Of a stretch of 64,000 nt of DNA, positions 46,411 to 57,715 are shown one piece after another. The translations under genes and the position numbers were made by a program. Position 1 is the first letter of the stretch; the number at the start of each line of letters is the position of its first letter. The DNA comes from Gambelia wislizenii (Eukaryota > Chordata > Lepidosauria > Squamata > Crotaphytidae): positions 214,256,645 to 214,320,644 of the forward strand of contig JAUMIR010000005.1 of the NCBI GenBank assembly GCA_030847615.1, in the 5' to 3' direction. The notes under the pieces are model-generated. The model searched no databases and was not told where the DNA came from. It worked only from the letters and a program-made list of their open reading frames with translations.

Positions 46411-46632
46411 GAGTCAGCATAATGTAGTGGTTTGAATATTAGACTAGGACTCTGAGAGGCCAAGGAATGAATCCCCACTTGGCCATGGAAACCAGTTGGG
46501 TGATCTTGGGCAAGTCATACTCTCTCAGCCTCAAAGGAAGGCAAACCCCCTCTGAAAAATTTTGCAAAGAAAATCCAGTGATATGTTTATCTGAGGGTTT
46601 CCATAAGTCAGAAAGTGACTTCCAAGCACACA
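46411..46632 (+). mobile_element. tRNA-derived CORE-SINE (MIR-like), older copy
   Basis: 'taatgtagtggtttgaat', CORE block GGTGATCTTGGGCAAGTCAT, tail 'gaaagtgacttccaagcaca'. More diverged than the copy at 43620. Confidence 0.85.
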
Positions 46633-46891
46633 GCAACTACCAGAGCATTTAACTATGTGACATGTCATAGGTTGTTTTGTGGAAGTTTATTCCTCAGAAA
46701 ACATTTCAGGATTATGCTAAAAATCAAACTGTGAACTCTGGAAAGGAACTGAAGCATTGCTTCTTGGGTGTCTTTTTAAAATTAATAATATCCTAAGAGT
46801 TAGCTTTGATAAAACAATATCACGTAGGTAGTATTTCAGATCAACAATGGGCTAAAAGTATTTTAGATCCTGACTGCATGTTGTTAAACTC

Positions 46892-46895
<4 letters not shown>

Positions 46896-46922
<27 letters not shown>
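46896..46922 (+). repeat. (GT)n microsatellite
   Basis: Uninterrupted GT repeats. Confidence 0.9.
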
Positions 46923-47329
46923 TAGTAAGGGTAAGGGAAGATGAGGCAGAGATTTGTCAAGGACAGTGCTGGTCAGATTGATGTCCTTGCTTTGCAAACC
47001 CTTGCTTACTACGTGCTTAATTAATTTATATACTGCTATTCTTTTGGTATGGGACTCAAAGTGGCTTACTAAAAATTTAAAACAAAATCCAGCTAAAATC
47101 GTTTTTAGAAAAGTTTAAAAAAAACGATTAAACCAACTGCTTTTGACTGTGCTTCTTTTATTATGTCACATAGAAGTACCTTACATATTGATTTTTAAAG
47201 ATGAAGCTGAAGACTTTAAAAACCAGTGATCTCTTTAAACAACAGTACCAGGTGGTAGCTGGAGATGGGGGCATTTCTATAGACCAATTGATGGCACAGC
47301 CTAGTCAGTGACACTTTCCTTCATCTATT

Positions 47330-47900
47330 CTGTTTTCAAGCAGGCAATCACCCAAGAGTGGTGACCAGTGGAAAGCCAGACCAGTCCTAAGATGATGCCA
47401 GTATCCATAGAAGCAGAGGCATAGTTCAAATAGTCCAAACTCAAACAAAGCAAATAGTCCTGAGCAGAATCCAAAACCAAGAAGGGAGTTGCCACAGAGA
47501 TTACTCCAAAGTCAAGCCAAACGTCAGAGTCATAGGAAGCCAAGAAGATCTGAGGAGGTGTTGAATCTATTGTCTGCAGGAACAGCATGGACTTGAACGA
47601 GGAAATTTCTAGCCAGCTGTAAATGAGCACAGTTAATTAAGCAGTATAGCTTCCTTAAGGTGGAGGACAGTGTTTTCGGCACATCTGTTCTTGGTGTTTG
47701 AGCTATCAGTGGATGACAGGATGCAGAGATTCCATTTTCTCTTCCAAAGCTGCAGGTGTTGCCCATGATGAACCAGGCTCTGCTTCTATCACAATCAGGC
47801 AGCCAGTCTTCTCTGGTTCCATCTGTGGCTCATCCTCCTGGCACTCTTCTTCTCCTTCTTCATCCAAGGAGGCCTCTCCAAGTAAGGCATGACGTCATCT
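47330..47900. repeat. Possible unclassified repeat
   Basis: Compositionally distinct, more GC-rich stretch with repeated 'gtccaaa', 'caaaaccaa' and 'aagccaag' words. It has the look of LTR or ancient repeat sequence, but I find no ends or coding homology. Confidence 0.25.
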
Positions 47901-48159
47901 TACTGGTCATACATTGTGCTGCTGTCTCCTCTCTGGCTCATGACACCACTCCTAAACCCTAGGAGCTGCCTACTTAGTACTCTTAACACACATTAGAGCA
48001 GCACTATCTTGAATTGGGGAGCTCATGTTTATGGCATATATACCAAGAAAATGTTCCCTTTTTCTGCTGAAGGACAGTTCCTGGCTCATGCATTTGAGAA
48101 TATTATACTTTTAAAGTTTAAAACAAAGCAGGTGCTGAACTTCTACTGAACTGGAATAT

Positions 48160-48590
48160 TGTTCTGGGTCCCAGTTCTGGGAATCACAGTTCAAGAAGAA
48201 TATTGACAAGCTGGAATGTGTTCAGAGAAGGGCCACCAAGATTATCAAAGTTCTAGATCCGAAGACTTATGAAGAACAACGTAGGGAGCTAGGTATGTCA
48301 ATCTTGGAGAAGAGAAGACTTAGAGCTGAATTGATAGCCATCTTTAAATTTCTGAAAGAATGTCATGTAGAAGATGAAGTGAGCTTGTTTTCCAGTGATT
48401 AGAAACACAAACCAATGGATTCAAATTTCAAGAATAGAGATGTGGTGGAGTCTCCTTCTTTGGAGGTCTTTAAATAGAGGTTGATGGGTATATTTCAGGA
48501 GTGCTTTAGCTGTGTATTTCCACATGACAAGGGGTTGGACTAGATGGCCCTTTTGGCCCTTTCCAACTCTAAGGTTCTGTGATTCTACTC
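48160..48590 (+). mobile_element. CR1 LINE 3' end
   Basis: 'gggtcccagttctgggaatc', 'gagaagggccaccaagatta', 'ggagtctccttctttggagg', ending with 'ggttggactagatggccctt' and CCAACTCTAAGGTTCTGTGA. Internal deletion before the 'gtctccttctttggagg' block. Confidence 0.9.
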
Positions 48591-48667
48591 TGAAAGCCAA
48601 TCTGTCATTTCTTCTTCAATAATAGATGTGGGATGAGTGAGGAAGGGATAATAGGAGAGGGTAGATC

Positions 48668-48852
48668 AGACTTTCTCAACCTCTTTACCCTGGAGGAATG
48701 CTTGAAATAATTTTTGGGTTTCAGGGCACCCCTGCATAAAACTGATCATACCTACAGCTCAAAAGTAGATTATTATTTTTTCCAATCACTATCTCTTGTA
48801 GACCTCTCATGGAACCCTAGGCTTCCAGGGAGCCCTGGCTGAGAAATTCTGG
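48668..48852. mobile_element. Short hAT-like MITE
   Basis: CTTTCTCAACCTCTTTACCC at the left and an inverted GGGAGCCCTGGCTGAGAAAT at the right. Ends pair only approximately. Confidence 0.45.
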
Positions 48853-49471
48853 GGCAGAACATAGGAAATGATGAGGAGAACCATTAAATGTGGATGCTTT
48901 TGTTACAAGTATCTCATGTAAATACTAAATAGACAAATATATAAACCATATTGATGCAATGCTAACAAAAATCACTGAGAATTGTAGATCTCAGAGAATA
49001 GACACTGACACACACACTATTAGATAATAATACAAATGAGATCACACACATATTTGAGATTTTCGGGGGTGATTACAGTTACCTGGTTCAAATTAATCCA
49101 CTTTTATAAAATTCTGTAATGTTCAGACCTTTGGCTTGTGAGTTCAGTACTCAAGGTAGTTAAGGGTTGCTGAGAGTTAAATCAACCACTTTAGTGATCT
49201 TCAATATGCATGCTTTGGAAAGGATCTCTTGTCTCCTTTACTTTTGATTCTTATGCCTTTGGCCATTTGAATGAGAGAAATAGCTGCCTAAGTCTTTGTG
49301 TCTTATTTTATGCTATATTTGCATTTTGGGAGACAGAGTTCAAATGTATTCTTGTTCAAAGGAAATCTCACTCAGGTTAGTAACTGGTAGCTGTGGTTCA
49401 GCTATCCCACTGGATAGCTATGGGTCAAAACTCTAGTAGGAGAGAAAATGTGAACAGTCTCTCAAAGTGAG

Positions 49472-50052
49472 TATAGGTCAACACCCACATCCATGGATTC
49501 AGTATCTGTGGTTTCACTTATCCATGTCTGAAAAAATATATTCTCTCTAGCATTTCTAAGTCATAGAATCATAGAGTTGGAAGAGATCACAAGGACCATC
49601 TAGTCCAGTCCCCTGCCATGCAGGAATAAACAATCAAAGCATTCCTGACAGATGGCCATCTAGCCTCTGCTTAAAAACCCCCACAGAAGGATTGCACCAC
49701 AATCCGAGGTGGTGCATTCCACTGCCAAACAGCTCTTACCATCAGGAAGTTCTTCCTAATGTTTAGGTGGAATTTTTTTCCCTGGAGTTTGAACCCATTG
49801 CTCCATGTTCTAGTTCTGGAGCAGTAGAGAACAAGCTTGCTCCATCTTCAATATGACATCCCTTCAAATATTTAAACATGGCTATCATGTCACCTCTTAA
49901 CCTTCTCTTCTCCAGTCCTCCAGTGTGATTCTATGCTCAACTCCTGGTGTTCATCTCACTGGAAAAAATACGTTTCCTGATTATGTTTTCAGGTATCTAC
50001 AGGAAGTCTTGGAATGTATCCCCTGTGGATACAGGGGTCGACTGGTACTGAA
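49472..50052. mobile_element. Tigger-like MITE split by CR1
   Basis: Left half GGTCAACACCCACATCCATG with 'atctgtggtttcac', right half 'ggtatctacaggaagtcttg' and CCTGTGGATACAGGGGTCGA then CTG and TA. The halves are separated by the CR1 at 49561-49920. Confidence 0.7.
49561..49920 (-). mobile_element. CR1 LINE 3' end, nested in a MITE
   Basis: On the + strand reads 'tcatagaatcatagagttgg', 'ccctgccatgcaggaataaa', 'cattcctgacagatggccat', 'aggaagttcttcctaatgtt', i.e. the CR1 3' end in reverse. Confidence 0.93.
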
Positions 50053-50958
50053 TTTCAGAGGTTTTTCACTGACCCCAGCTAAGGATACATTTGATGGTTT
50101 CAATGAATGTGAAGCTATTTCATAACCAACCACTCCTTTTGCACCTTATCCACTCTGTAGGTTCCTGAAATGGTGGTGCAAACATCAGCCACACTACCTA
50201 CCTCTGGGGAGTTGTGCTATTATGGGTTTGGGATTGGTTTGAATAATCTTTCTCAACAAACAGAGCTAGAAAAATCCAGCAGTTCCAGTTCAATTGTTTC
50301 TCTGGAGACCCTTGTATAGGTTGTGCTTAATTCCTTAAACGAAATTTCCTATTGCAGGTTTATTTCCTACTGCTAATTTATTTCTTATTTCAAACTAGAA
50401 ATAGCTTGGTTTTAGAATCAGAAAATGGAGGTTTTGTAAGGGATGCACTGGCTATCAGCACTGGTGGTGAAATCTTGGATGCACACTGCATAATGAAGAG
50501 TGCTTCCCTTTAATGATTCAGTTCTGTCTTATGGAATTGACCATAGCCCAGACCATTCTGGAGTTCCATCATTTGCACAAAAAGGATTAGAATGTTAAGT
50601 ATTCAGTTCCATTGCCATTGATTTCTCTGCTTGAAGAAGTTTAAGCCCCCATGTAGCTTTGGGGAAATGTGAGATAGCCCTACATAATTGGTCCAAGTGA
50701 GACTTCACCCAGTAGTGTTCAGGCATATAGCCAAGCAGTCCAAACCCTGCTTAGCCACCACGGTTTCTAGCTGATTGTGGGTCAGTTTGGATACTGATGG
50801 ACAAAATTCTTTAATGGTGTGCTGCTATGTGAAGAGCATTTATTTAGCAGGGACAAAATCTTTACACTACCACTTTGCTTGTCTTTATTTTTCTAGGTAG
50901 GTTTTTTTAGAGCAGGTCATGAAGCACAACCTTCAAGTGTAGCTGTCTGCTTAAAATA
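50053..50958. other. Intergenic, nothing recognised
   Basis: No recognisable element or gene. Confidence 0.4.
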
Positions 50959-51413
50959 CAGAGTGTCCCCAAAATATATATACACCCTTTAAAAGTTAAT
51001 CATAGCTATGGTGATTATTTTAAGGCTAAGTAAGTACATTGAATATATTCAATATACTGAAAAATACATTCAGTATATTGAATACTGAATATTGAATACT
51101 GAATACAATATATTGAAAAATAAATGTTATAATAATGATTTAATCAGAGTTACAAATTCCATCTCAAATTACAATTTTATGTAAGGTGTTCAACTTGTTG
51201 ACCCTATGCACCAATGCACTGCTTCATTGCCCAGAGCTGCAAACAACACTTAAGGTTTCTCTTGTAATTTTGTGACACTTCTCTACTTTTGTAATCATTA
51301 ATCCTGTTAAGGATGTATACATTTTTGGAGGTGAAAATGCATATATATATATATATATATATATTCCAGAATTATAAACTGTTGAGGGTATATACAATTT
51401 TGGGGACACCCTG
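50959..51413 (-). mobile_element. Mariner-like DNA element, non-autonomous
   Basis: CAGAGTGTCCCCAAAATATA at the left and an inverted TTTTGGGGACACCCTG at the right, with TA at the left border. The - strand near 51180-51290 carries a short trace resembling the C terminus of an IS630/mariner transposase. Contains an (AT)12 run and an AT-rich stretch of reiterated GAATACTGAATATT words at about 51035-51115. Confidence 0.7.
51341..51364. repeat. (AT)n microsatellite
   Basis: Pure AT dinucleotides inside the mariner-like element. Confidence 0.9.
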
Positions 51414-52769
51414 TGTATATATATTTAGCAAGAATAAGGAAGTTGTTAGATATACTTTATATTTCATGCATTTATCATATTTGTATACTGTCCTCCTTCT
51501 AAGGAGTTTAAATGAAATTTATTCCATCTAGAGATATGTGGGGGAGGAGGTAAGTAAATCAGTATGGCAATCCTCAATATCTTCAGTAACATGCTGGCTG
51601 AGGATGATGGGAGTTTTCATCCTATGTATGTGGGAGGAAGGGCTGGGAAAGATTGCAGTACAGTTATAGTGCTTCCCCACAATTTAGCAAAGTGCCAATA
51701 TATCTTGGCACTTTTAGGAACTGCCAAGATATATTGCTTGATATGATTATTTTTAAATTAAGTTCTGTGTTTATGCTCATATGGTTTAATCACATTCATT
51801 AGACTTCTGTGGGGGAGAACATCTATAGCGATGTCTTTTAAAATGCCTTTCTTCAATCTTTTTCAGCAAAATGGAGATGCATTTTAGAAGCCTCACCTGG
51901 AGTAAGAGGACTCAGATTTTGCCTTAGAAAATTTAGCCCCAGAAACAACTTGTTTTCATTCTGTCTAAACAAAGAGAGAAACATATTCTTTCTAATGTAA
52001 TGCTGCAGTTGCCCCTAAAGATTATGCCAGCTGGCTGTGAAGAGTAGCTATGCACCTGTTGTCCATTCTAGCTCAGATCTGTAGATGGTTATTCTGAGAA
52101 TGGCCATAATAAAACACAAGAGTTTCATATTTAAAGCAATTCTCTCTGTAGGCTGAATAAGTTATTTTACCCTTGTGTGCAATGGCACAAATAATATTTG
52201 CCTGAATCATATTAGTTAGTTCCAATTAAAGTAGATACACTGAATCAATTACTGAATGATGAATCAACAGGGAGGTAAAGCCCATTGATTCAGTGGCTCT
52301 GTTCTAGCTGAATATAACAATAGGGTTCATGCCAAGGTCAGATACTTTGTAAAACATTGCTGGGGTGGAAGTAATCATTTAGCATGCATGTGCTATGCAG
52401 TGATTTTGTGGCTAATGTGCCCATACAGCTTACCCAAGAGTTGGGCCTTCCAGGTGAGTTCCAGTACATATAGTTCAATACTCCAACCCCCGCCCCCCCC
52501 CAGTTTGGTGCTTTCCTGGCAAAGTATATCTTTGGAGAATCTGCTTTTACCAAGCTAATTGTACTTCTAAAATGTGGCTTCCATTCCCTTGTTTTAGAGT
52601 TCAGATCCAAATGAATCCTGAAGCCAGAACTCAGCTGGGTTGAGCTGGACATATCCAGGAGACATCCAGATTAAAGCAGGAGGGAGAGGGTTGGAAGTGG
52701 GTTGAATCCAACTCTGAACAGCCCTGTAGATTTGTTAGCTAGTTAGATTCAGAGGAACACAATAAGTGT
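51414..52769. other. Intergenic, nothing recognised
   Basis: No element or gene recognised; a C run lies near 52487-52502. Confidence 0.4.
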
Positions 52770-52972
52770 TATTACGCTGCACTGTTATTCCACTTTAACT
52801 GCTCTGGCTGCCTCCTGTGGAATTCTGGAGTTTCTAGTTTAGTGAAGCCTAAGAGTTCTCTGGCTGAGAATGCTAAATGCCCCTCCCAAAACTGCAAATC
52901 CCAGGATTTCATAGGAGGCAGCCATAGCGGTTAAAATGGAATAATAGTGCTATAACCGTGTAGTGTGATAAT
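52770..52972. mobile_element. Foldback MITE, about 200 bp
   Basis: Long inverted arms: left GTTATTCCACTTTAACTGCT with 'ggctgcctcctgtggaattc', right 'gaggcagccatagcggttaa' and AATGGAATAATAGTGC. It could form a hairpin over most of its length. Confidence 0.75.
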
Positions 52973-53019
52973 AGTCAAAATTAATACATTTCGTTCCAAC
53001 TTCTCCCTATACAATACAG

Positions 53020-53395
53020 ACAATTTCAAGATGCATACCCTCCAACATTTAATATATGAAAACTAGGACACATGTAGACAAGCAACAACACAGTGTGGTC
53101 AAGATGACAAAAGTTATTAATGAGATAGAACACACAAGCTAGGAGAGGCTGCAGGCATTTGCAGGGCAGAAGGGCAAGATTCTGTTCGCCTTCTCCCCGG
53201 TGGAGACTTAGTGGTATACAAACTACTTTTGCACTTTGAACGGTTTGCAGCATTTGAAGTAAGCTGAGGATAAAGGAGGAAAGTAGGAGGGAGAGGGAGA
53301 AACTGGGACATTTTAAAAGCAGCTGAAAAAGTGAGAAGACAGATGGGCAATTGGGGGTATCCCTGCTCAAACTGGGACAGTTGGAGGGCGTGAGG
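53020..53395 (-). repeat. Unclassified interspersed repeat, copy B
   Basis: Reverse-complement relative of 42270-42620. The similarity spans about 350 bases with the same block order, so the two copies are inverted relative to one another. Confidence 0.7.
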
Positions 53396-54644
53396 ATGCA
53401 GAAAATACAAAAAGAAAGAAGGGAGATATTGTTTTGTCACCAGTTTCTAATCAAGTGAATGGTTTTATCTGGCCTCTTCAATGCTTTTGGGGTTCGATGA
53501 CAAAGTAATATATCACTAGATTGATCCACTGTTTCACAAGAGTGGGAATATGAAAACTGTGTTGGTGAAGTCTGTGGAACCTGTGAAGGTGTTGCACCAG
53601 GTGTTTGCTTGGAAAGCTGGATGTTCCAGTCCCTCTTTCTCTACTACTGTACACTCCATATACATCATCCACCTCATCGCAGTTCCCATGACTTTGGTAC
53701 CAACCAAGTGGAGGGAAAAACAGAAAACTATTTGTTTTTCATTCATTAGAGCTCTCTCTTTCCAGTGCCTCTCCTTCTGAAATTCTGCAGCACTCTTTCT
53801 TTTGAAACTGTAGACACACCTGCACAAGCTTGTTGGAATGCAAGTTTTTAAATAATTTAAAGAAAGTTTATGTGGTTAATCATAGCTATGTAGTTGTATA
53901 CATGTGCATTGAGAATCAGTGTCCCTCAAAATACAGCTGGCCACAATTCCTACCATAGGAGAGGAAATACATTTTTGCAACAAAATCCTTCTCCCAGTTA
54001 AGTTCAAAAGTGAAGGTGGGGAAGATATTAAAAAACAGATTCTACACTAGGGATGGGCAAACTGCAGCCCACCAAGGCTGTTTCTTGTAGCTTCCACTCT
54101 GAGTCTCCCACACCACCTATTTGGGGGCAAAAAAACAGTGAATGGTCTCTCCTTGAAAGCAGCAATTAACCCTTTAGATATCAGAGTTAATGATCCTTGC
54201 ATGCCTATACAGTACTAATTGCTACTTTGCTGATTTCTTGTTTCTTTGCCTTTCTACACCTACTCTCTTCCTGCATCACTCTAACCTGCAGCAATTTTCT
54301 ATTTTCTCTCCTCCACTGGATGATGTATTTTATTCTGAAGATGTTTTAGTGAGTAAAGGTACTTTTATATGAGTAGCTTGCTTGTGTTTTTTTTTGCTGT
54401 TAGACCCTGTGTATATTTGGGTGGACATGGGCCTGGTTGTTATTCAGCTTCTCCCTTGTCAGTTTGTTTTCTCTGCATGTGAGATCCAGTACGTTCCTTC
54501 ACATTTTCCAGTATTAAATAATTTCAAAAACCCCTTGCAGTGTAAACAAAATACCAGTGTTTCAAAACACTAAGTGAAATTCCAGTGCAAACCTCGAGCT
54601 TTTCCACCATATTTATCCAACAGAGGAATTTACTACAATCTCTC
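53396..54644. other. Intergenic, nothing recognised
   Basis: No named repeat or gene. Short ORFs here have no recognisable domain. Confidence 0.4.
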
Positions 54645-56544
54645 TCTCTGGCTTTTCTTCGCAAACGAAGATTCAGGAAGGACTCATCCCGCGCTTTCTG
54701 CAAGCGCGCTGATGACCAAAAAGGCCAATCCGAGATAAATAAGTCCGGTTGCAAAAAGCACAGCAGAAGGTCTCCTTGGGTGATGTTTTTGGGTTGTGAT
54801 TCTTTCTGCGTTGTCGTTTCTCTTCAAGACTTGTTCGTCGTGAGTTCTCAAATAAGGCTGCAGCATTGTGGATAGTGCGTCTCCATGCCTCCCGATGTGA
54901 GGCCAGGGCGGACCACTGTTGGTGATCAATTTGGCCATGCCTGAGATGTTGTTTCAGGGAGTCTTTGTATCGCTTTTTTGGAGCGCCCCTCTTACGCTGA
55001 CCCGTGGCGAGTTCACCGTAGAGTAGTATTTTTGGGAGACGATGGTCCTCCATCCTAGAAACGTGCCCTGCCCAACGCAGCTGTGTTCTCAATATCATGG
55101 CCTCAATGCTGGTGATCCCTGCTTGCTCAAGGACAGCAACATTTGTCACATAGTCAGTCCAGTGTATATTTAGGATTGTGCGTAGACAGCGCTGATGAAA
55201 GCGCTCGAGGAGTCGTAGGTGGTGGCGATAGGTGACCCATGTTTCAGATCCATAAAGGAGGATAGACAGTACGATGGCTCTATACACACTGATTTTTGTG
55301 CTTTGCCTCAGGTGTTTATTGCTCCAGACTCTTTTGTGAAGTCTTCCAAATGCACTATATGCCTTTGCTAATCTGTGATCGATCTCTTTGTCAATCTTGG
55401 CATCTGAGGAGATGATGCTTCCCAGGTAGGTGAACTGCTGAACGGACTTGAGAACTGATTTGCCGACGGCAATGTGGGGATGGTGGTGTTCGTCCTGTGG
55501 TGCAGGCTGGTAAAGAACTTCTGTTTTCTTCAGGTTGACTTCTAGCCCAAAAAGCTCTGCAGCTGTTGCAAAGCAGGATGTTAGGCGCTGCAGAGCTGCT
55601 TCTGTGTGGGCAACAAGGGCAGCATCATCGGCAAAGAGCAGCTCACGGACTAGATAGTTTAGAGTCTTAGTGTGAGCCCTCAGACGGCTTAAGTTAAACA
55701 AGCTACCATCAGTACGGTAGCGTATATAGATGCCGTCGTCTTCTTCAAGCTCTGCCATAGCCCTTTGGAGCATCATGCTAAAGAAGATTGTAAATAAAGT
55801 TGGTGCAAGAACACAACCTTGCTTCACTCCATTAGTTATTAGAAAGGGTTCTGAAAGAGCATCGCCATATCTGACTTGACCATGCTGTCCCTCGTGTAGC
55901 AAGATAATCATTTTAAGGAATTTGGGGGGACATCCTAGTCTTTCCAGGATCTGCCACAGACCTTTTCTACTTACAGTGTCAAAGGCTTTGGTGAGGTCGA
56001 CAAATGTTACATAGAGACCCTTGTTCTGCTCCCTACATTTTTCTTGCAGTTGCCTAAGGGCAAATACCATGTCTGTAGTACTCCTATTGGCTCTGAAGCC
56101 ACATTGGCTTTCAGGGAGAAGTTCTTCTGCAATAGCAGGAACTAACCTGTTCAGGAGTATCCTTGCAAGGATTTTTCCAGCAATAGAGAGCAGTGTTATG
56201 CCTCGATAGTTTGAGCAATCGGATTTTGCTCCTTTTTTCTTGTACAGGGTGATGATGACTGCATCTCGGAGGTCTGATGGCAGTTCCCCTTTTTCCCAGC
56301 AATTCACAAGGAATTCGTGGAATTTTTCGTGGAGTGCATGACCTCCGTGTTTCCAAACTTCAGGTGGGATTCCATCAATCCCAGCTGCCTTGCCGTTTTT
56401 CATCTGCTGTATGGCCTTAAGGGTCTCTTCCAAAGTGGGAGCTATGTCCAATTCATTTTTCATTGGTTTTTGTATCATATATTGGATAGCTGAGGCTTGG
56501 ACTACTCGGTTGGCGCTAAAGAGACTTTGAAAATGTTCAGCCAT
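54645..56544 (-). mobile_element. 5'-truncated LINE, young copy
   Basis: Non-LTR retrotransposon 3' part. The 3' end at 54645 is set by comparison with the copy at 63595-63883; both end AAAAGCCAGAGA. The 3' UTR is only about 28 bases and contains a short hairpin. The 5' truncation lies at about 56541-56544, where coding similarity starts. No convincing target duplication was seen. Confidence 0.9.
54673..56544 (-). CDS. LINE reverse transcriptase, 623-codon open ORF (5' truncated)
   Basis: A non-LTR reverse transcriptase open for 623 codons without a stop. In order: NGKAAGIDGIPPEVW (about 50-64), NYRGITLLSIAGKILARILL (112-131), ESQCGFRANRST (145-156), FVDLTKAFDT with the first catalytic Asp (181-190), GVKQGCVLAPTLF (239-251), the FADD box (304-307), and LGSIISSDAKIDKEI (374-388). 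Then an RLPKILLYGEL region and a C-terminal zinc-finger-like C-x2-C-x12-H-x3-C (Cys595, Cys598, His611, Cys615). The endonuclease and N-terminal parts are absent. The first ATG is internal to the original ORF. I do not assign the LINE clade. The absence of stops over 1.87 kb implies a recent insertion. Confidence 0.9.
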   Translation of the reverse strand: MAEHFQSLFSANRVVQASAIQYMIQKPMKNELDIAPTLEETLKAIQQMKNGKAAGIDGIPPEVWKHGGHALHEKFHEFLVNCWEKGELPSDLRDAVIITLYKKKGAKSDCSNYRGITLLSIAGKILARILLNRLVPAIAEELLPESQCGFRANRSTTDMVFALRQLQEKCREQNKGLYVTFVDLTKAFDTVSRKGLWQILERLGCPPKFLKMIILLHEGQHGQVRYGDALSEPFLITNGVKQGCVLAPTLFTIFFSMMLQRAMAELEEDDGIYIRYRTDGSLFNLSRLRAHTKTLNYLVRELLFADDAALVAHTEAALQRLTSCFATAAELFGLEVNLKKTEVLYQPAPQDEHHHPHIAVGKSVLKSVQQFTYLGSIISSDAKIDKEIDHRLAKAYSAFGRLHKRVWSNKHLRQSTKISVYRAIVLSILLYGSETWVTYRHHLRLLERFHQRCLRTILNIHWTDYVTNVAVLEQAGITSIEAMILRTQLRWAGHVSRMEDHRLPKILLYGELATGQRKRGAPKKRYKDSLKQHLRHGQIDHQQWSALASHREAWRRTIHNAAALFENSRRTSLEEKRQRRKNHNPKTSPKETFCCAFCNRTYLSRIGLFGHQRACRKRGMSPS

Positions 56545-56879
56545 AAATATTAATTATAACAAATGACATAGCAGGATCAAGATTTATTTTTTGTGTTATA
56601 AAGCTCTGTTTCATAATGCTGCTACAAGAAAAATGCCTGTGTTTCACATGATTCTGATAAATTAATTAAAGGACAGAGTATGTGATGTGCTGCATATACA
56701 ACTAAGCCTCACTCACCAGTTATAAGTGGTGAAAAGGGTATGAGATAGATCTATCATATCAGGGAATTTCAGGAAGGTCGTTGAGCTGGAAGTGTATGAA
56801 ACTTGCCTTAATTATACTTAATTTAGCAGGATTTGTTCCATGATTCTTAAGATTCTGAAGTTGGCTTACAACTGCTTTC

Positions 56880-57352
56880 ATAGAATGATAGAATCATAGA
56901 ATTGTAGAGTTGGAAGAGACGACGAGGGCCATCCAGTCCAACCCCCTGCCATGCAGGAAATCACGATCAAAGCATCCCCGACAGATGGCCATCCAGCCTC
57001 TGTTTAAAGACCTCCAAGGAAGGAGACCCCACCACGCTCCGAGGGAGTGTGTTCCACTGCCGAACAGCTCTTACTGTCAAAAAGTTCCTCTTCATGTTGA
57101 GGTGGAATCTCTGTTCCTGGAGCTTGCATCCATTGCTCCATGTTCTAGCCTCTGGAGCAGCAGAAAACAAGCTTTCTCCATCCTCAATGTGACACCCCTT
57201 CAAATACTTAAACAGAGCTATCATATCGCCCCTTAACCGTCTTTTTTCCAGGCTAAACATACCCAGCTCCCTAAGTCTCTCCTCATAAGGCATAGTTTCC
57301 AGGCCTTTCACCATTTTAGTTGCCCTTCTCTGGCCATGCTCCAAAAGGTCAA
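56880..57352 (-). mobile_element. CR1 LINE 3' end
   Basis: On the + strand: 'agaatcatagaattgtagag', 'ccatccagtccaacccc', 'gacagatggccatccagcct', 'tcccctt'-type blocks and 'ctctggccatgctcc'. Relatively well preserved, antisense. Confidence 0.93.
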
Positions 57353-57451
57353 TATCCTTTTATTAATTTATATACCCAAAGCTCTTTTTCAGATTTTTTT
57401 TTTCAGATTTCCATTTTTGTTTAAAATTTTGCATTATTTAAAATTGTACTA

Positions 57452-57715
57452 CGATTAGACCCCTGCATCTGCAAGGGCTAGGTTCCTGGACTTACTGCAA
57501 ATACTGGAAACCATGGATAACAGCGAGTCCTATTGAAATAAAGGTCTTCTGGTAAAAACATACCATCGAGTTGCATTTGAGAACCTAGAAGATGCCTAGG
57601 GAGGATGCCTCTCTAGGCATTTTCCAGCACAGCTCTATGGTATGTGTCCCTATTTTGTGTCCTGCAAATAACAGAAACGGTCAATATTGGTTCCCCGTAT
57701 ATGGAGGTCTGACTG
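57452..57715. mobile_element. Tigger-like MITE
   Basis: Left TA then CGATTAGACCCCTGCATCTG; right CGTATATGGAGGTCTGACTG then TA. The inverted ends agree over about 18 bases with mismatches. Confidence 0.7.

Noticed and set aside
47330..47900. LTR retrotransposon fragment
   Set aside because: Composition and word use are suggestive, but no TG...CA ends, primer-binding site or coding homology could be shown, so only a low-confidence unclassified repeat is listed.
54684..54938. 84-codon - strand open frame overlapping the LINE
   Set aside because: A shadow of the 623-codon LINE ORF in another frame.
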